Assembly: GCA_903872185.1 (NCBI GenBank)
Contig: CAIQJL010000282.1
Coordinates: 1-41,051, forward strand
Source: an uncultured Bacteroidota bacterium
GTDB lineage: Bacteria; Bacteroidota; Bacteroidia; Bacteroidales; GWA2-32-17
Length of the DNA stretch: 41,051 nucleotides
Direction: 5' to 3'
How positions within the stretch are numbered: the first letter of the stretch is position 1; each line of letters starts with the position of its first letter. The translations under genes and the position numbers were made by a program. The notes beneath the pieces are model-generated. The model was not told where the DNA came from. It saw only the letters and a program-made list of their open reading frames with translations, and did not search any database. Positions 7,550 through 14,719 of this stretch are shown here, in pieces.

Positions 7550-8353
7550 TTATTTTATTGCAAGCTTCTTCAACTTACTCATATACTCATCAGTATAAAG
7601 CCACATTCCGTATATATGTTTTCCTTTTATTTCCCAAAACTCTTTGGGTGCTGAAGCTTTATTATACAATTCTACCCCCATCCAGTATGGAATAACGTCA
7701 TCTTCGGTACTATGAATAATTAGTTTGGGAATTGTTATATCCTTAATTAAATCTGATGCTTTATACTGAGATTTAACAAGAATTTCAGCAAATGGCCATA
7801 ACCAGAATGGCGAAATAGCGGTGGCAATAGCATGATGATTAGTAAATGCCCCTTCAATAACTAATGCTTTTATTTCTTTTTGATGGTCATGAGCTATTTT
7901 TACTGCTAAATGCCCACCAATAGATCTTCCTAAAATAATTATTGGAATATTTTTATCTTTTGTTTTTTCTTCTAAATAAGCCAAAGCACTTTCTGCATCA
8001 TCTACTAAATTTTGATGACTTACTTCACCTTGTGAATTACCGAACCCCTGATAATCTATTACAAGTACCTCAAATTTTGCATTCTGCAACTTAGTTAAAC
8101 TTGAAATTTGATCGGAAATATTTCCAGCATTTCCATGCAATAGAAGAATTGCCCCAATAATTGAATCTTTAGGAATAACAAAATATCCATCTAATTTATT
8201 TCCATTTTTAGAAGCAAAACTTACATGTTCAAAACCTAAGCTATCTGCTACTTTCTGGTGAGTTAGAGTTTTATTTGGATAATAGAACATTTTTTCAAAT
8301 GAACATCCCACCATTAATATAAAAACAATAAATAAAATAAAAAGACGAAGCAT
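7550..8353 (-). CDS. Alpha/beta-hydrolase lipoprotein (BEM46-like)
   Basis: This 267-residue protein is predicted to be a lipoprotein: hydrophobic residues 1-16 end in the lipobox LMVGC (C17). The serine-hydrolase triad is visible as S144 in the nucleophile elbow GRSIGG, D218 or D219 in STEDDVIP, and H246 in KGKHIYG. The oxyanion region HGNAGN is near residue 73. Its layout matches the BEM46/YqkD-like group of hydrolases, which act on esters or amides of unknown nature. It is likely anchored in the envelope facing the periplasm. It is a single gene, 87 bp from the next lipoprotein gene on the same strand. Confidence 0.85.
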   Translation of the reverse strand: MLRLFILFIVFILMVGCSFEKMFYYPNKTLTHQKVADSLGFEHVSFASKNGNKLDGYFVIPKDSIIGAILLLHGNAGNISDQISSLTKLQNAKFEVLVIDYQGFGNSQGEVSHQNLVDDAESALAYLEEKTKDKNIPIIILGRSIGGHLAVKIAHDHQKEIKALVIEGAFTNHHAIATAISPFWLWPFAEILVKSQYKASDLIKDITIPKLIIHSTEDDVIPYWMGVELYNKASAPKEFWEIKGKHIYGMWLYTDEYMSKLKKLAIK

Positions 8354-8440
8354 GATTTTCTCTTTATTATATTTTACGATAGATTTTAATTACAGTTTTA
8401 TATTTTTTAATATTTCTTGCTTAAACTCTTTTATTATAGC

Positions 8441-9826
8441 CTAAGGCATAGAATTTATTTTATTTTCTAAATCAATAAACCTTAAAGAATCTTTTAAAGG
8501 TATAAATGACATCTCCGAATTCCACCTGGTTTTATCAGAAAACCCCATTTGTACTGCACGATTCAAAGAATCAATCGCAGTTTTGTATTGTTTGTTAATT
8601 GCAAAATATACTCCTGTTAAAAATACTACATCCGGATTTGAAGGATCTGCAAGCCTATAAATTTTAAGAATTTTTTCTGCCATTAGTGTCTCTCCTGATT
8701 TTAATTCTTGGCTAGCTAATATGTAACCAACCATACTAATGTAATTAATTAATCTAATATCTCTATAGTCGGATGGTGTTTTATCTTTCTTGATAACAGC
8801 AGCATTGTATAATTTCATTTTTTTATCCCACCATTCCATATCTTTTTCTACAAATGCTTTTTGTAATTCATTTTGTGATTTTGTTTCTGAGGTAAGTGAT
8901 AAACTTAGTGTTCTTTCTGACGCTTTTGATTCGTATCCTACAAGATAATTATTAACCTGAGATTTTTCAGTTTGAAACTGTTGTGTGCCTGATAACAAAT
9001 CTTTTAATGCTTTATATGTTATTGTTTTTTTCCATGCATCTCTAATAGGTATTTTCTTTGTGTTATTAATTTCTTTAGAAAGGTATTTCTTAATGTTATC
9101 TATCGAACTTGATTTCAAGTTTAAAGAAATTGCAGAAAATGCAAATTCCATGATAGTATCAGGAGGCCATTGGTGTTTTCCTTCAAAATATTTAAAATTT
9201 GAATTTAAAATATTCTGGCGTATCAAATTTTCTGATTTGAAAATTTCTAAAAAATTAAAATCAGAGTATCCTGCAAATCCTATATATAAAAAGCCAGTAG
9301 TTTTTACATTAATTATGTCAGCAACACCAGCTCCGCAGCTAATAACACCTTTAAAAACATTTTCATGTTGAGCAAGAAACGATACAACCCTTGCACCTCC
9401 GCTAAATCCCATTAAATAAACATGATTTGAGTCTATTGCTGTATTATTCATAACATCTGCAATAATGCAATTTGAGAAATATACATAACGATCAGAAGTC
9501 ATATTGTTTTGTATATTGTTTGAAGCAGCTAATACTACATTATATTTATTTGCAAGATCTTTATATTGAGATGCTGCATGATTTCCAGAAGCATGAGGAT
9601 CAAAAATCACTATTAAAGGATATGACTTTAATGTATCGTTGGGAACAAATAAAGCATAACTACAAGAAGCATCTGTTAATGCTGAAACAACATTTATTAC
9701 ACCTCTTTTTATTCCTTGTGGGATTATGGTATCTTCAGGAATAGATTCTATACTTGTTGTTGAAGATGATGTGTTACAGCTAATAAAAATACCCAAAAGC
9801 GAAATAAATAATAAAAATATTCTCAT
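8441..9826 (-). CDS. Lipoprotein: alpha/beta-hydrolase fold with TPR-like tail
   Basis: The 461-residue product starts with a lipoprotein signal (MRIFLLFISLLGIFISC, C17). Residues about 55-235 look like a PHB-depolymerase or esterase-type alpha/beta hydrolase. They include YPLIVIFDPHASG, then the nucleophile elbow MGFSGGARV with S142, and GKHQWPP, which may hold the catalytic histidine. The last 110 residues look helical and TPR-like (AEKILKIYRLADPSNPDVVF, then YKTAIDSLNRAVQMGF). I chose the ATG at 9826. A TTG at 9844 lies among promoter-like sequence (9842-9849), and the lipoprotein signal fits only the later start. Function beyond a hydrolase is unknown. Confidence 0.7.
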   Translation of the reverse strand: MRIFLLFISLLGIFISCNTSSSTTSIESIPEDTIIPQGIKRGVINVVSALTDASCSYALFVPNDTLKSYPLIVIFDPHASGNHAASQYKDLANKYNVVLAASNNIQNNMTSDRYVYFSNCIIADVMNNTAIDSNHVYLMGFSGGARVVSFLAQHENVFKGVISCGAGVADIINVKTTGFLYIGFAGYSDFNFLEIFKSENLIRQNILNSNFKYFEGKHQWPPDTIMEFAFSAISLNLKSSSIDNIKKYLSKEINNTKKIPIRDAWKKTITYKALKDLLSGTQQFQTEKSQVNNYLVGYESKASERTLSLSLTSETKSQNELQKAFVEKDMEWWDKKMKLYNAAVIKKDKTPSDYRDIRLINYISMVGYILASQELKSGETLMAEKILKIYRLADPSNPDVVFLTGVYFAINKQYKTAIDSLNRAVQMGFSDKTRWNSEMSFIPLKDSLRFIDLENKINSMP

Positions 9827-9841
9827 TAATATGATTTTATA

Positions 9842-9849
9842 CAAACCTA
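9842..9849 (-). promoter_or_regulatory. -7 box of the hydrolase-TPR lipoprotein gene
   Basis: TAGGTTTG on the minus strand matches TAnnTTTG and ends 15 bp before the ATG at 9826. It argues against the TTG start at 9844. No convincing -33 TTG. Confidence 0.45.
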
Positions 9850-9878
9850 AGTAATTTTAATATAAACACCATATAATT

Positions 9879-11684
9879 TTACTTTTTTAACCCCAATTTT
9901 GCAATTAAATCTTTCCTCCCACTTTTATATAATGCTGAAGCAATAATATTTTTAAATTCTGGCTTATAATAAAAGAAGAAACTTTTTTGTAATCTTTTTT
10001 CATCCATTAATTTCGATACAAATACTTTTTCTCCAGTATAAGGATCCTTTCCAGTATAATACATAACTGAAGCCAATGTCATTGGAGTGGGAGTAAAATC
10101 TTGAATTTGTTCAGGTTTAGTTGAAGTTAATTTATTTGCTAATGCTAATTCAGCCATATCCTCGAGCGAGCAACCTGGATGACTTGAAATATAATATGGA
10201 ATTATCTGCTGAACTATTTTATTCTCATTATTTACTCTTTCAAAAAAATCCTTAAACTCTATATAATAATCAAATGATGGTTTACGCATTAATTTTAACA
10301 CATGTGGAACAGAATGTTCTGGAGCTACCTTTAATCTTCCAGAAACATGGTATTTTGTTATTTCTGTTAAATATTCAAGATTTAATTTTCTGAATTTTGA
10401 TTTTTTATCAAGGTTAATATCATATCTTATCCCGCTTCCAATTGCTGCTTTTTTTATCCCTGGAATAGTTCTTACTTTTCTATATAATTGCAACATTGCA
10501 GAAGGATCTGTATTTAAATTATTGCATACAGAAGGGAAAATACATGAGGGTCTTAAGCATTTTTTACAAATCTCAAAATCTTCTCCTGCTAGCCTATACA
10601 TATTTGCTGATGGTCCGCCTAAATCGCTTAAATGCCCTTTAAATTCAGGTTCCTTAACAATGTTCTCAACTTCATTAACAATTGATTTTTCAGATCGGTT
10701 TGAAATGAATTTACCTTGATGAATAGCTAACGAACAAAAGGAACATCCTCCAAAACAACCTCGGTGAATTGTTACAGAATATTTAATCATTTCGTAAGCC
10801 GAAATAGCACCTCTCTTACTATATTTTGGATGTGGCAAACGTGTGAAAGGCAAATCGTAATAATTATCTAATTCTTTAGTTGTTACTGGTTGATATGGTG
10901 GGTTTATAACTACAAACCGATGTTGATGTGGCTGAATAATTACAGATGATTGAAATTTGTTACTCTCCGTTTCAATAATTTTAAATGCTTCTCCAAATGA
11001 ATCCTTATTTGAAAGACATTTTTCATATGACGAAATAACAATATTTTCATTATTTTCAATAATGTTATTTGATACATAAGCTATTTGAGGAATATTTGTT
11101 AAATCGCTGAATTTTGCGCCTTCCTTGAGTTTTCTGGCAATTTCAATCATTGGTTTTTCAGCCATGCCGTATACCAGTATATCTGCTTTGCTATCGATTA
11201 GAACAGAAGGCTTTAAACTATTTGACCAATAATCATAATGTGCCAATCGACGTAATGAGGCTTCAATTCCTCCAATAATAACAGGTACATCAGGATATAA
11301 TGATTTTACAATATTTGAATAAACAGTAACAGCATAATCTGGACGAAAACCTGCTTCACCGCCAGGTGTGTATGCATCATCAGAACGTTTTCGAATATGT
11401 GCAGTATAATGATTTACCATACTATCCATATTGCCTGATGTTATTGCAAAGAACAAGCGAGGTTTACCAAATTTTTTAAAGTCACGTAAATCGTCTTTCC
11501 ATTGTGGTTGCGGAATTATGGCAACTTTTAATCCTGATTTTTCTAAAACCCTTCCAATAACGGCAGCACCAAATGATGGATGATCAATATAAGCATCACC
11601 AGAAATTAGAACTACATCAACTTCAGACCAACCAAGTTGTTCGGTTTCTTTTTTAGTTATTGGTAACCACTGGTTTTTAGACAT
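9879..11684 (-). CDS. ygiQ: YgiQ family radical SAM protein
   Basis: This 601-residue cytoplasmic protein carries the radical SAM cluster motif C310-x3-C314-x2-C317 in HRGCFGGCSFCSLA, which binds a [4Fe-4S] cluster to cleave S-adenosylmethionine. The N-terminal part (DVVLISGDAYIDHPSFGAAV, then IIGGIEASLRR near residue 140) is the conserved YgiQ (UPF0313) domain. The C-terminal part has the family phrases KVAPEHS and YYISSHPGC. The reaction carried out by the family is not known to me. It is shorter than the E. coli protein (about 740 residues), which is usual outside Proteobacteria. It starts at the ATG 25 bp after a -7 box. Confidence 0.93.
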   Translation of the reverse strand: MSKNQWLPITKKETEQLGWSEVDVVLISGDAYIDHPSFGAAVIGRVLEKSGLKVAIIPQPQWKDDLRDFKKFGKPRLFFAITSGNMDSMVNHYTAHIRKRSDDAYTPGGEAGFRPDYAVTVYSNIVKSLYPDVPVIIGGIEASLRRLAHYDYWSNSLKPSVLIDSKADILVYGMAEKPMIEIARKLKEGAKFSDLTNIPQIAYVSNNIIENNENIVISSYEKCLSNKDSFGEAFKIIETESNKFQSSVIIQPHQHRFVVINPPYQPVTTKELDNYYDLPFTRLPHPKYSKRGAISAYEMIKYSVTIHRGCFGGCSFCSLAIHQGKFISNRSEKSIVNEVENIVKEPEFKGHLSDLGGPSANMYRLAGEDFEICKKCLRPSCIFPSVCNNLNTDPSAMLQLYRKVRTIPGIKKAAIGSGIRYDINLDKKSKFRKLNLEYLTEITKYHVSGRLKVAPEHSVPHVLKLMRKPSFDYYIEFKDFFERVNNENKIVQQIIPYYISSHPGCSLEDMAELALANKLTSTKPEQIQDFTPTPMTLASVMYYTGKDPYTGEKVFVSKLMDEKRLQKSFFFYYKPEFKNIIASALYKSGRKDLIAKLGLKK

Positions 11685-11708
11685 GTTTTAAACGCGAAAT
11701 AATTATTG

Positions 11709-11716
11709 CAAAGTTA
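11709..11716 (-). promoter_or_regulatory. -7 box of ygiQ
   Basis: TAACTTTG on the minus strand matches TAnnTTTG and lies 25 bp before the ygiQ ATG. There is no TTG at the normal -33 distance. The 24-nt palindrome at 11770-11793 lies upstream. Confidence 0.45.
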
Positions 11717-11769
11717 ATTATAATTTCTTTAAAGTTTTGGTGTAAAACAATCCTTGTAATAATTATCAT

Positions 11770-11793
11770 ATTCTATGCGTCGACGCATAGAAT
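11770..11793. repeat. Perfect 24-nt palindrome
   Basis: ATTCTATGCGTC is followed directly by its exact reverse complement, with no loop. It lies just beyond the terminator of the aminotransferase gene and about 54 bp upstream of the ygiQ -7 box. A loop-less palindrome is more like a protein-binding site or a repeat unit than a terminator. Confidence 0.75.
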
Positions 11794-11798
11794 TGGAT

Positions 11799-11831
11799 AA
11801 AAAAAATGGTTAGTGAGAACACTAACCATTT
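11799..11831 (-). terminator. Rho-independent terminator of the aminotransferase gene
   Basis: On the minus strand AAATGGTTAGTG (complement of 11820-11831) pairs perfectly with CACTAACCATTT over a 4-nt loop, followed by a run of Ts. The hairpin begins 20 bp after the stop of the gene ending at 11851. Confidence 0.9.
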
Positions 11832-11850
11832 ATATTTTTTATTAATGTTT

Positions 11851-13182
11851 TTAAAGTGGATGGTCAGTATTAAATTGTTTAAGTCTTTTTTCTAATAGAG
11901 GCATTTTATCTAATCCTACCTGAGAAACACAAGCTCTTAAACCTTCAACTCTTTCACTTCCTGTAATTACTAATGATATTGCACTTATTCCATAATACAT
12001 CATTTCTTTTAATAATGCATCGCCTTCAAAACCAGGATAAGAAATTGTAAAATAAAATCCATCTGCTATTGGTTTTTCATCATCCATGGAATAAACAATC
12101 TGAAACCCATTATCAGTAAAGAGTTTTTTCATTATTTGAGCTCTTTTACCATATTCTCTAACATTTTCAACAAAGTTTAATTTTCCATCATTGGCTGCCT
12201 TCAACATTGCTGCAAATCCGTATTGAACAGAGTGAGCAGTTCCTGATGAGAGAGAATATATAGCTCTGTACAACATTGCATAACCAAATTTTTCGCTTTG
12301 GAAATAAGGATATAAATCAGGATAAACGCTGTCGTATAATTTACTAGAAATAATCAACATACCTATTCTTTGGCCAGCATAACTAAACGCTTTTGAACCC
12401 GAAACAAGTAATATGTAAAAATCAGTATATTTAGCAACAGTAGGCTGATAAGGAGGCTCACCAGGCTTTGATAAATCATTACGAAAATCCATTGCAAAAT
12501 AAGCGAGATCTTCAATTACTACAACTTTATATTTAGTAGCTAATTCGCCAATTATTTTTAATTCTTCTTCGGTAAAGCAAATCCAAGATGGATTATTAGG
12601 TGTAGAATATATAATTGAGGAGATATTACCCTTTGTTAAATAACTTTCTATTTTATCGCGAAGTTTTTCACCTCTGTAGTTGTATACGTCAAAAGATTCG
12701 TAAGGAATACCTAATGCACGATGTTGTTGTTTTTGTACAGGGAAACCTGGATCAATAAATAGAGTAGTATTTCTTTCTTTTCGACATTTACTAAGTAACA
12801 TAAATGAAGCAAATCCGCCTTGCATTGAGCCAACTGTAGGAATACAACATTCAGGAGATACTTCAATATTTGCAAAAAGTTTAAGAAACTTTGCACATTC
12901 TGTTTTTAATTCAGGAATACCATCAATCATCGGATAAATTGATGTAACACCACTATTTAATGCTTTAATTTCAGCTTCAATACCAACTTGAGGAGATGGT
13001 AATCCAGGTACACCCATTTCCATGCGAATATATTTATCGCCTGTAAGACGTTCAATATCGTTTACCATTTTTACTAATTCGCGGATAGTTGCACGTCCTA
13101 TATTAGTAATCCCACTTGCTTTTATTACGTTGCTAACAACTTCACTATCTATTGGTGTCTTCTTAATCATTGTTTCGCTCAT
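11851..13182 (-). CDS. PLP-dependent aminotransferase, class I/II
   Basis: This 443-residue protein has the fold-type I aminotransferase layout. N197 lies in STPNNPSW, D225 in IEDLAYFA (pairs with the pyridine nitrogen of PLP), K264 in VSGSKAFSYAGQRIG (the Schiff-base lysine), and R272 follows as a phosphate ligand. The N-terminal glycine-rich stretch MEMGVPGLPSPQ and the SMQGGF turn near residue 119 fit cofactor binding. The amino donor is not evident; aromatic or branched-chain aminotransferases are possible. It is transcribed toward ygiQ but is separated from it by a strong terminator. AroE lies 94 bp upstream on the same strand, but shared transcription is not shown. Confidence 0.9.
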   Translation of the reverse strand: MSETMIKKTPIDSEVVSNVIKASGITNIGRATIRELVKMVNDIERLTGDKYIRMEMGVPGLPSPQVGIEAEIKALNSGVTSIYPMIDGIPELKTECAKFLKLFANIEVSPECCIPTVGSMQGGFASFMLLSKCRKERNTTLFIDPGFPVQKQQHRALGIPYESFDVYNYRGEKLRDKIESYLTKGNISSIIYSTPNNPSWICFTEEELKIIGELATKYKVVVIEDLAYFAMDFRNDLSKPGEPPYQPTVAKYTDFYILLVSGSKAFSYAGQRIGMLIISSKLYDSVYPDLYPYFQSEKFGYAMLYRAIYSLSSGTAHSVQYGFAAMLKAANDGKLNFVENVREYGKRAQIMKKLFTDNGFQIVYSMDDEKPIADGFYFTISYPGFEGDALLKEMMYYGISAISLVITGSERVEGLRACVSQVGLDKMPLLEKRLKQFNTDHPL

Positions 13183-13276
13183 GTTTAGAATTTATTTGAA
13201 ATTTTAAGGTTACAATATTAGTAAATATAAATAAGACCGAAAATGTTATACAATCAATTTGTACAATTAATTTAGG

Positions 13277-14008
13277 CTAAAATAAGCCCCATATATCCCA
13301 TGCTTTTTTTGCTTGAAGTTCTAACATTTTAAATCCATTAAAAACAGTTGCTTTTTCTGCTTTTGCTTTTTTCATAAAGATTGTTTCTTCTGGATTATAA
13401 GTCAAATCAATAGCTACATGATCTTTACTAATTGCTTTATAATTTATATCAGGATAAGTATCAATATTTGGAAACATACCAAGTGGAGTAGTATTTACAA
13501 TAATTTTATTTTTAAAAAGAATCTCATCAGTTAATTGCTTATATGTAATAATATTATTTTCATTTTTACATCTTGATACCTTTATAGTCTCAATTCCTAA
13601 CTGTTGCAAAGCATAGTTAACCGCATCAGAAGCACCACCTGTTCCTAAAATAATTGCATTTTTACAATTAGCTATAAAATATTGTTTATAAGCCTCAGTA
13701 AAGCCATAAACATCTGTGTTATATCCAAATAATTCTATTTTCCCATTTATTCTTTTAACATGAACTGTATTTATAGCTTGAATTTCTTTTGAAATATTAT
13801 CTAATTCAGAAATATATGGAATTATAGATTTTTTATATGGAATGGTAACACTAAATCCTCTTAATTCAGTATTATTGTCAAGATACTCGGGAAGTTTATA
13901 AATAGTTTCTAGTTCTATTATTTTAAATTCAGGTAAAGCACCAAACTGCTTTTCAAATACTTTTGCTGAATATGAATGACTGAGCTTTTGACCAATTATT
14001 CCGAACAT
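13277..14008 (-). CDS. aroE: Shikimate dehydrogenase
   Basis: The 243-residue enzyme reduces 3-dehydroshikimate to shikimate with NADPH in the chorismate pathway for aromatic amino acids. The shikimate-binding start IIGQKLSHSYSA, catalytic K59 in FSVTIPYKK, D99 in GYNTDVYGF, and the NADP loop LGTGGASDAV (about residues 121-130) are all present. The end GFKMLELQA supplies the conserved glutamine. I chose the ATG at 14008. A TTG at 14020 overlaps a perfect -7 box (14018-14025) and would precede the expected transcription start. Length is slightly short for the family (about 270), as in other Bacteroidota. Confidence 0.93.
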   Translation of the reverse strand: MFGIIGQKLSHSYSAKVFEKQFGALPEFKIIELETIYKLPEYLDNNTELRGFSVTIPYKKSIIPYISELDNISKEIQAINTVHVKRINGKIELFGYNTDVYGFTEAYKQYFIANCKNAIILGTGGASDAVNYALQQLGIETIKVSRCKNENNIITYKQLTDEILFKNKIIVNTTPLGMFPNIDTYPDINYKAISKDHVAIDLTYNPEETIFMKKAKAEKATVFNGFKMLELQAKKAWDIWGLF

Positions 14009-14017
14009 TTTTTTTTT

Positions 14018-14025
14018 CAAAGATA
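14018..14025 (-). promoter_or_regulatory. -7 box of aroE
   Basis: TATCTTTG on the minus strand matches TAnnTTTG and ends 9 bp before the ATG at 14008, implying an almost leaderless mRNA. It rules against the upstream TTG start. Confidence 0.5.
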
Positions 14026-14080
14026 ATTACAAAATATTCAGTAGTCTAAAAAAATGTATCTTCACAGTTCAAATTAAATT

Positions 14081-14719
14081 ATGAATAAAAAAGAACTTTT
14101 TGAAAAGGTAATTGATTTTTTTTCAAAATCGATGCCTAAACCTGAAACTGAATTACATTATAAGGATCCATTTCAATTATTAGTTGCAGTTATTTTATCC
14201 GCACAGTGTACGGATAAACGTGTAAATATAATTACTCCTGCCCTTTTCAAGCGTTTTCCAAATGTTAAATCAATGGCAGATGCAAATGAGGAAGAAATTT
14301 TTAAACTAATAAAAAGCTGTTCTTATCCTAATAACAAATCTCACAATTTATATGGTATGGCAAAAATGCTTTACAAAGATTTTAAAGGAAAAATGCCTGA
14401 TGACATTGATGAATTACAAAAATTACCAGGTGTTGGACGTAAAACAGCAAATGTAATAGCATCTGTAATATACAACAAGCCTACATTAGCTGTAGACACA
14501 CATGTATTTCGAGTTGCAGCAAGAATTGGTTTAAGTACAAATGCAAAAAATCCACTTGAAACAGAAAAACAATTAATAAAATATTTTCCCTCTGAAATAA
14601 TACCAGATGCTCATCATTGGCTAATTTTACATGGAAGATATATTTGCAAGGCAAGAAAACCACTTTGTGAGGATTGTGGAATAAAAGATTTATGCAAATA
14701 TTTTAATACTACAATCTAA
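14081..14719 (+). CDS. nth: Endonuclease III
   Basis: This 212-residue DNA glycosylase/AP lyase removes oxidised pyrimidines in base-excision repair. The helix-hairpin-helix LPGVGRKTANVI (about 115-126) includes the catalytic K121. D139 in AVDTHVFRVA is the second catalytic residue. The [4Fe-4S] loop is complete, C189-x6-C196-x2-C199-x5-C205. Length matches the E. coli enzyme (211). It is divergent from aroE. Its stop overlaps the stop of the TonB-dependent receptor gene on the other strand by 4 nt, so no room is left for a dedicated terminator. Confidence 0.97.
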   Translation: MNKKELFEKVIDFFSKSMPKPETELHYKDPFQLLVAVILSAQCTDKRVNIITPALFKRFPNVKSMADANEEEIFKLIKSCSYPNNKSHNLYGMAKMLYKDFKGKMPDDIDELQKLPGVGRKTANVIASVIYNKPTLAVDTHVFRVAARIGLSTNAKNPLETEKQLIKYFPSEIIPDAHHWLILHGRYICKARKPLCEDCGIKDLCKYFNTTI

